Below are positions 5,777 to 7,294 of a DNA stretch of 7,294 bases, piece after piece. The position numbers were made by a program, and so were the translations under genes. Under the pieces are notes generated by a model. That model saw only the letters and a program-made list of their open reading frames with translations, had not been told where the DNA came from and did no database searches. Position 1 is the first letter of the stretch. Every line of letters begins with the position of its first letter. The DNA is taken from assembly GCA_023431385.1 (NCBI GenBank), contig JAEYWA010000110.1, forward strand, positions 1-7,294, written 5' to 3'. Source of the stretch: Bacillota bacterium (GTDB taxonomy: Bacteria > Bacillota > Clostridia > Acetivibrionales > DSM-1351).

Positions 5777-6856
5777 ATGAAGCATAATCAGGAAACAAGA
5801 AAAGCAATACTAAAGGATTTGATTGACAAGGGTAAGTCTAAGGGAATGCTCACCTATAAAGAAATAATTGATGCTTTTGAGGAAATAGAGCTTGAACCGG
5901 AGCATATAGAAAAAATATATGAAACCCTTGAAAATATGGGTATTGATGTTATAGGCGACATTGAAGCTGAAATGGAAGAAATTCAGCTGACTGACGAGGA
6001 ACTTGATATCAGTATACCAGAGGGAATTAGTATTGATGATCCTGTTAGAATGTATCTTAAGGAAATTGGTAAGGTGCCCCTTTTGACAGCAGATGAAGAA
6101 ATTGATCTGGCTCACAGAATGGAAAATGGTGACATTGAAGCGAAAAGAAGGCTTGCTGAAGCTAATCTCAGGCTTGTTGTAAGTATTGCAAAAAGATATG
6201 TTGGTAGAGGTATGCAATTCCTCGATTTAATTCAGGAAGGTAACCTGGGTTTGATTAAGGCAGTAGAAAAGTTTGACTATAGAAGAGGCTTCAAGTTCAG
6301 TACTTATGCTACCTGGTGGATCAGACAGGCCATAACCAGAGCTATTGCCGACCAAGCTAGAACGATTCGTATTCCTGTTCATATGGTTGAAACAATAAAT
6401 AAGCTTATCAGGGTATCAAGACAACTGCTTCAGGAACTGGGAAGAGAACCCCAGCCTGATGAAATTGCTAAGGAAATAGGCATGTCAGTTGACAAAGTCA
6501 GAGAAATAATGAAAATATCACAGGAACCAGTTTCTCTGGAAACGCCTATCGGTGAAGAGGAGGATAGTCACCTTGGTGACTTTATTCCTGATGATGATGC
6601 TCCGGCTCCTGCGGAAGCTGCAGCATTTACTTTACTGAAAGAACAGCTTATTGATGTGCTAGACACTTTGACAGCTCGAGAGGAAAAGGTTCTGAGACTG
6701 AGATTCGGTCTTGATGATGGACGTGCAAGAACTCTTGAGGAAGTTGGTAAAGAGTTTAATGTTACCAGAGAACGTATTCGTCAGATTGAGGCAAAGGCAC
6801 TGCGTAAACTCAGACATCCAAGCAGAAGCAAAAAGTTGAAGGATTACTTGGATTAA
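5777..6856 (+). CDS. rpoD: Housekeeping RNA polymerase sigma factor RpoD/SigA
   Basis: This primary sigma-70 factor directs RNA polymerase to TTGACA/TATAAT promoters. Numbered from the ATG at 5777, the product is 359 residues, close to Bacillus SigA. Region 1.1 is short (about 1-60) and an acidic linker follows. Region 1.2 begins DDPVRMYLKEIG (88-99). Region 2 (about 127-199) contains GNLGLIKAVEKFDYRRGFKF and the -10-reading YATWWIRQAITRAI (177-190). Region 3 includes the acidic sigma finger (about 252-278, with GDFIPDD). Region 4 (about 285-350) carries the -35-binding helix-turn-helix from TLEEVGKEFNVTRERIRQIE (319-338) into AKALRKLR. All segments are present, which separates it from the shorter sporulation sigmas. 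It is probably cotranscribed with dnaG. No internal promoter could be supported. Confidence 0.97.
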   Translation: MKHNQETRKAILKDLIDKGKSKGMLTYKEIIDAFEEIELEPEHIEKIYETLENMGIDVIGDIEAEMEEIQLTDEELDISIPEGISIDDPVRMYLKEIGKVPLLTADEEIDLAHRMENGDIEAKRRLAEANLRLVVSIAKRYVGRGMQFLDLIQEGNLGLIKAVEKFDYRRGFKFSTYATWWIRQAITRAIADQARTIRIPVHMVETINKLIRVSRQLLQELGREPQPDEIAKEIGMSVDKVREIMKISQEPVSLETPIGEEEDSHLGDFIPDDDAPAPAEAAAFTLLKEQLIDVLDTLTAREEKVLRLRFGLDDGRARTLEEVGKEFNVTRERIRQIEAKALRKLRHPSRSKKLKDYLD

Positions 6857-6861
6857 TGTCT

Positions 6862-6912
6862 AATAATAAAGAAAAATGATAGACTCGAAAACGGGTCTTT
6901 TTCTTTATTATT
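6862..6912 (+). terminator. Terminator of dnaG-rpoD
   Basis: An inner hairpin pairs AGACTCG (6881-6887) with CGGGTCT (6892-6898), one G-U pair included, around an AAAA loop. A T-run follows at 6898-6902. Outside it, 6862-6876 (A-rich, AATAATAAAG then five A) is perfectly complementary over 15 bases to 6898-6912. The full fold is a long stem with a bulge near 6877-6880. It begins 5 bases after the rpoD stop and could terminate in both directions. Confidence 0.87.
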
Positions 6913-7044
6913 GGAAATACTAATATGAGAGAGGAATATGTACAGGGCCTTAATCAGGCAGCTGTATGGAGTATGCAATTTTTAGCAGGACTTAGTATGG
7001 AGTATTAAATGCTTGAAATTGGGTGACAATCTTTCCAAACGGTC

Positions 7045-7093
7045 AAAAAAAGAAAATTTTAATGTTGACCTGCTACCGGTTCGTAAGTATAAT
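7045..7093 (+). promoter_or_regulatory. Sigma-A promoter with UP-like element for the tRNA operon
   Basis: TTGACC (7065-7070) and TATAAT (7088-7093) are separated by an ideal 17 bases, matching the sigma-A consensus at 11 of 12 positions. An A/T tract (7045-7063, mainly A then T) lies directly upstream, where a UP element would contact the alpha subunits. Transcription should start near 7100. Strong promoters of this type are usual for stable RNA genes. Confidence 0.88.
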
Positions 7094-7100
7094 ATTATTT

Positions 7101-7151
7101 GTGCTCTTGAGAAAACGCTCTCAAACACAATAGTTAAGCGGCGTTAAGCCG
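7101..7151 (+). other. tRNA leader hairpins
   Basis: TTGAGA (7107-7112) pairs with TCTCAA (7119-7124), with an outer GTG/CAC possible. CGGC (7139-7142) pairs with GCCG (7148-7151). A direct repeat, GTTAAGC, occurs at 7133-7139 and 7143-7149. These are probably part of the 5' leader that is removed when the tRNA precursor is processed. Confidence 0.45.
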
Positions 7152-7172
7152 ATTGCATAACAATTTAAATAT

Positions 7173-7248
7173 TCCTCAATAGCTCAGTCGGTAGAGCATG
7201 CGGCTGTTAACCGCAGGGTCGTAGGTTCAAGTCCTACTTGAGGAGCCA
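7173..7248 (+). tRNA. tRNA-Asn (GTT)
   Basis: This is a complete 76-base cloverleaf. The acceptor arms TCCTCAA and TTGAGGA pair perfectly. The D-arm is GCTC/GAGC, and the anticodon stem TGCGG/CCGCA holds the loop CTGTTAA with GTT at 7206-7208. The T-arm is GTAGG/CCTAC with the loop TTCAAGT. The discriminator base is G and the CCA end is encoded. It decodes AAC and AAU. It is the first gene after the promoter at 7065-7093. Confidence 0.97.
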
Positions 7249-7252
7249 CAAC

Positions 7253-7294
7253 GGGCCTTTAGCTCAGTTGGTTAGAGCAACCGGCTCATAACCG
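7253..7294 (+). tRNA. tRNA-Met (CAT), cut by the window end
   Basis: This gene starts four bases after the tRNA-Asn CCA. The 5' acceptor strand is GGGCCTT, followed by a normal D-arm (GCTC/GAGC) and an anticodon stem beginning ACCGG with the loop CTCATAA; CAT is at 7287-7289. The 3' half lies beyond the window. CAT could mean elongator Met or lysidine-modified Ile2. The GGGCC acceptor start and ACCGG stem look more like elongator Met, and initiator Met is unlikely because the anticodon stem lacks the GGG/CCC pairs. Confidence 0.85.

Larger units (their letters stand above)
6913..7172. other. Intergenic region before the tRNA operon
   Basis: The first part (6913-7040) shows no supported gene; a 27-codon frame at 6925-7008 lacks a good RBS. 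The second part (7041-7172) holds the tRNA promoter with its A-rich upstream tract, and an untranslated tRNA leader of about 72 bases with two small hairpins. Confidence 0.6.

Noticed and set aside
6925..7008. 27-codon frame (MREEYVQGLNQ...) after the rpoD terminator
   Set aside because: There is only a weak GGAA upstream, no promoter and no terminator, and the length is compatible with chance. It could be a gene remnant but nothing identifies it.
1..7294. CRISPR array, insertion sequence, phage or defence genes
   Set aside because: No regularly spaced repeats, transposase or integrase motifs, or target-site duplications were seen; the window is housekeeping sequence plus two small unknown genes.

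Overview
The window is an AT-rich, gene-dense stretch of a low-GC Gram-positive chromosome. Strong GGAGG-type ribosome binding sites, separate adjacent secD and secF genes, a dnaG-rpoD pair and CCA-encoding tRNA genes point to an anaerobic Clostridia member. Protein style and AT-rich intergenic DNA suggest the Ruminiclostridium/cluster III group, but that placement is inference only. Two candidate Spo0A boxes would fit a spore former.

Layout, left to right. (1) secD and secF (3-2325, +) overlap by 8 bp and close with a strong GC-rich intrinsic terminator at 2381-2414. Together they encode the proton-driven SecDF accessory motor of the Sec translocon. (2) A convergent small gene on the minus strand (2702-2998) encodes an unrecognised 98-residue protein with two membrane segments. 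It has its own strong RBS and its own terminator. (3) A long AT-rich gap holds a perfect Spo0A-box match plus a near match. It leads into a possible 15-codon leader ORF whose stop overlaps (TAATG) the start of a 93-residue cytosolic protein (3393-3674) that resembles the DUF6514 type. A terminator follows, and its right arm is shared with a competing hairpin. (4) A 180-base leader with another perfect Spo0A-box match and several inverted repeats precedes dnaG (3935-5752), which has almost no Shine-Dalgarno sequence. rpoD follows 24 bases later (5777-6856), giving the classic primase / housekeeping sigma operon without rpsU, closed by a long hairpin terminator. (5) After a 316-base gap with a near-consensus sigma-A promoter and an A-rich UP-like element, a tRNA operon begins: tRNA-Asn(GTT), then tRNA-Met(CAT), which is cut by the window end.

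The genes cover core functions: protein export (SecD/SecF), replication priming (DnaG), housekeeping transcription (RpoD) and translation (tRNAs). No mobile element, CRISPR array, phage gene, defence system or biosynthetic cluster is visible, and I do not see a convincing undescribed multi-gene system. The parts that merit a second look are the two small unknown genes between secF and dnaG, the candidate leader ORF, and the regulatory DNA upstream of the 93-residue gene and of dnaG.
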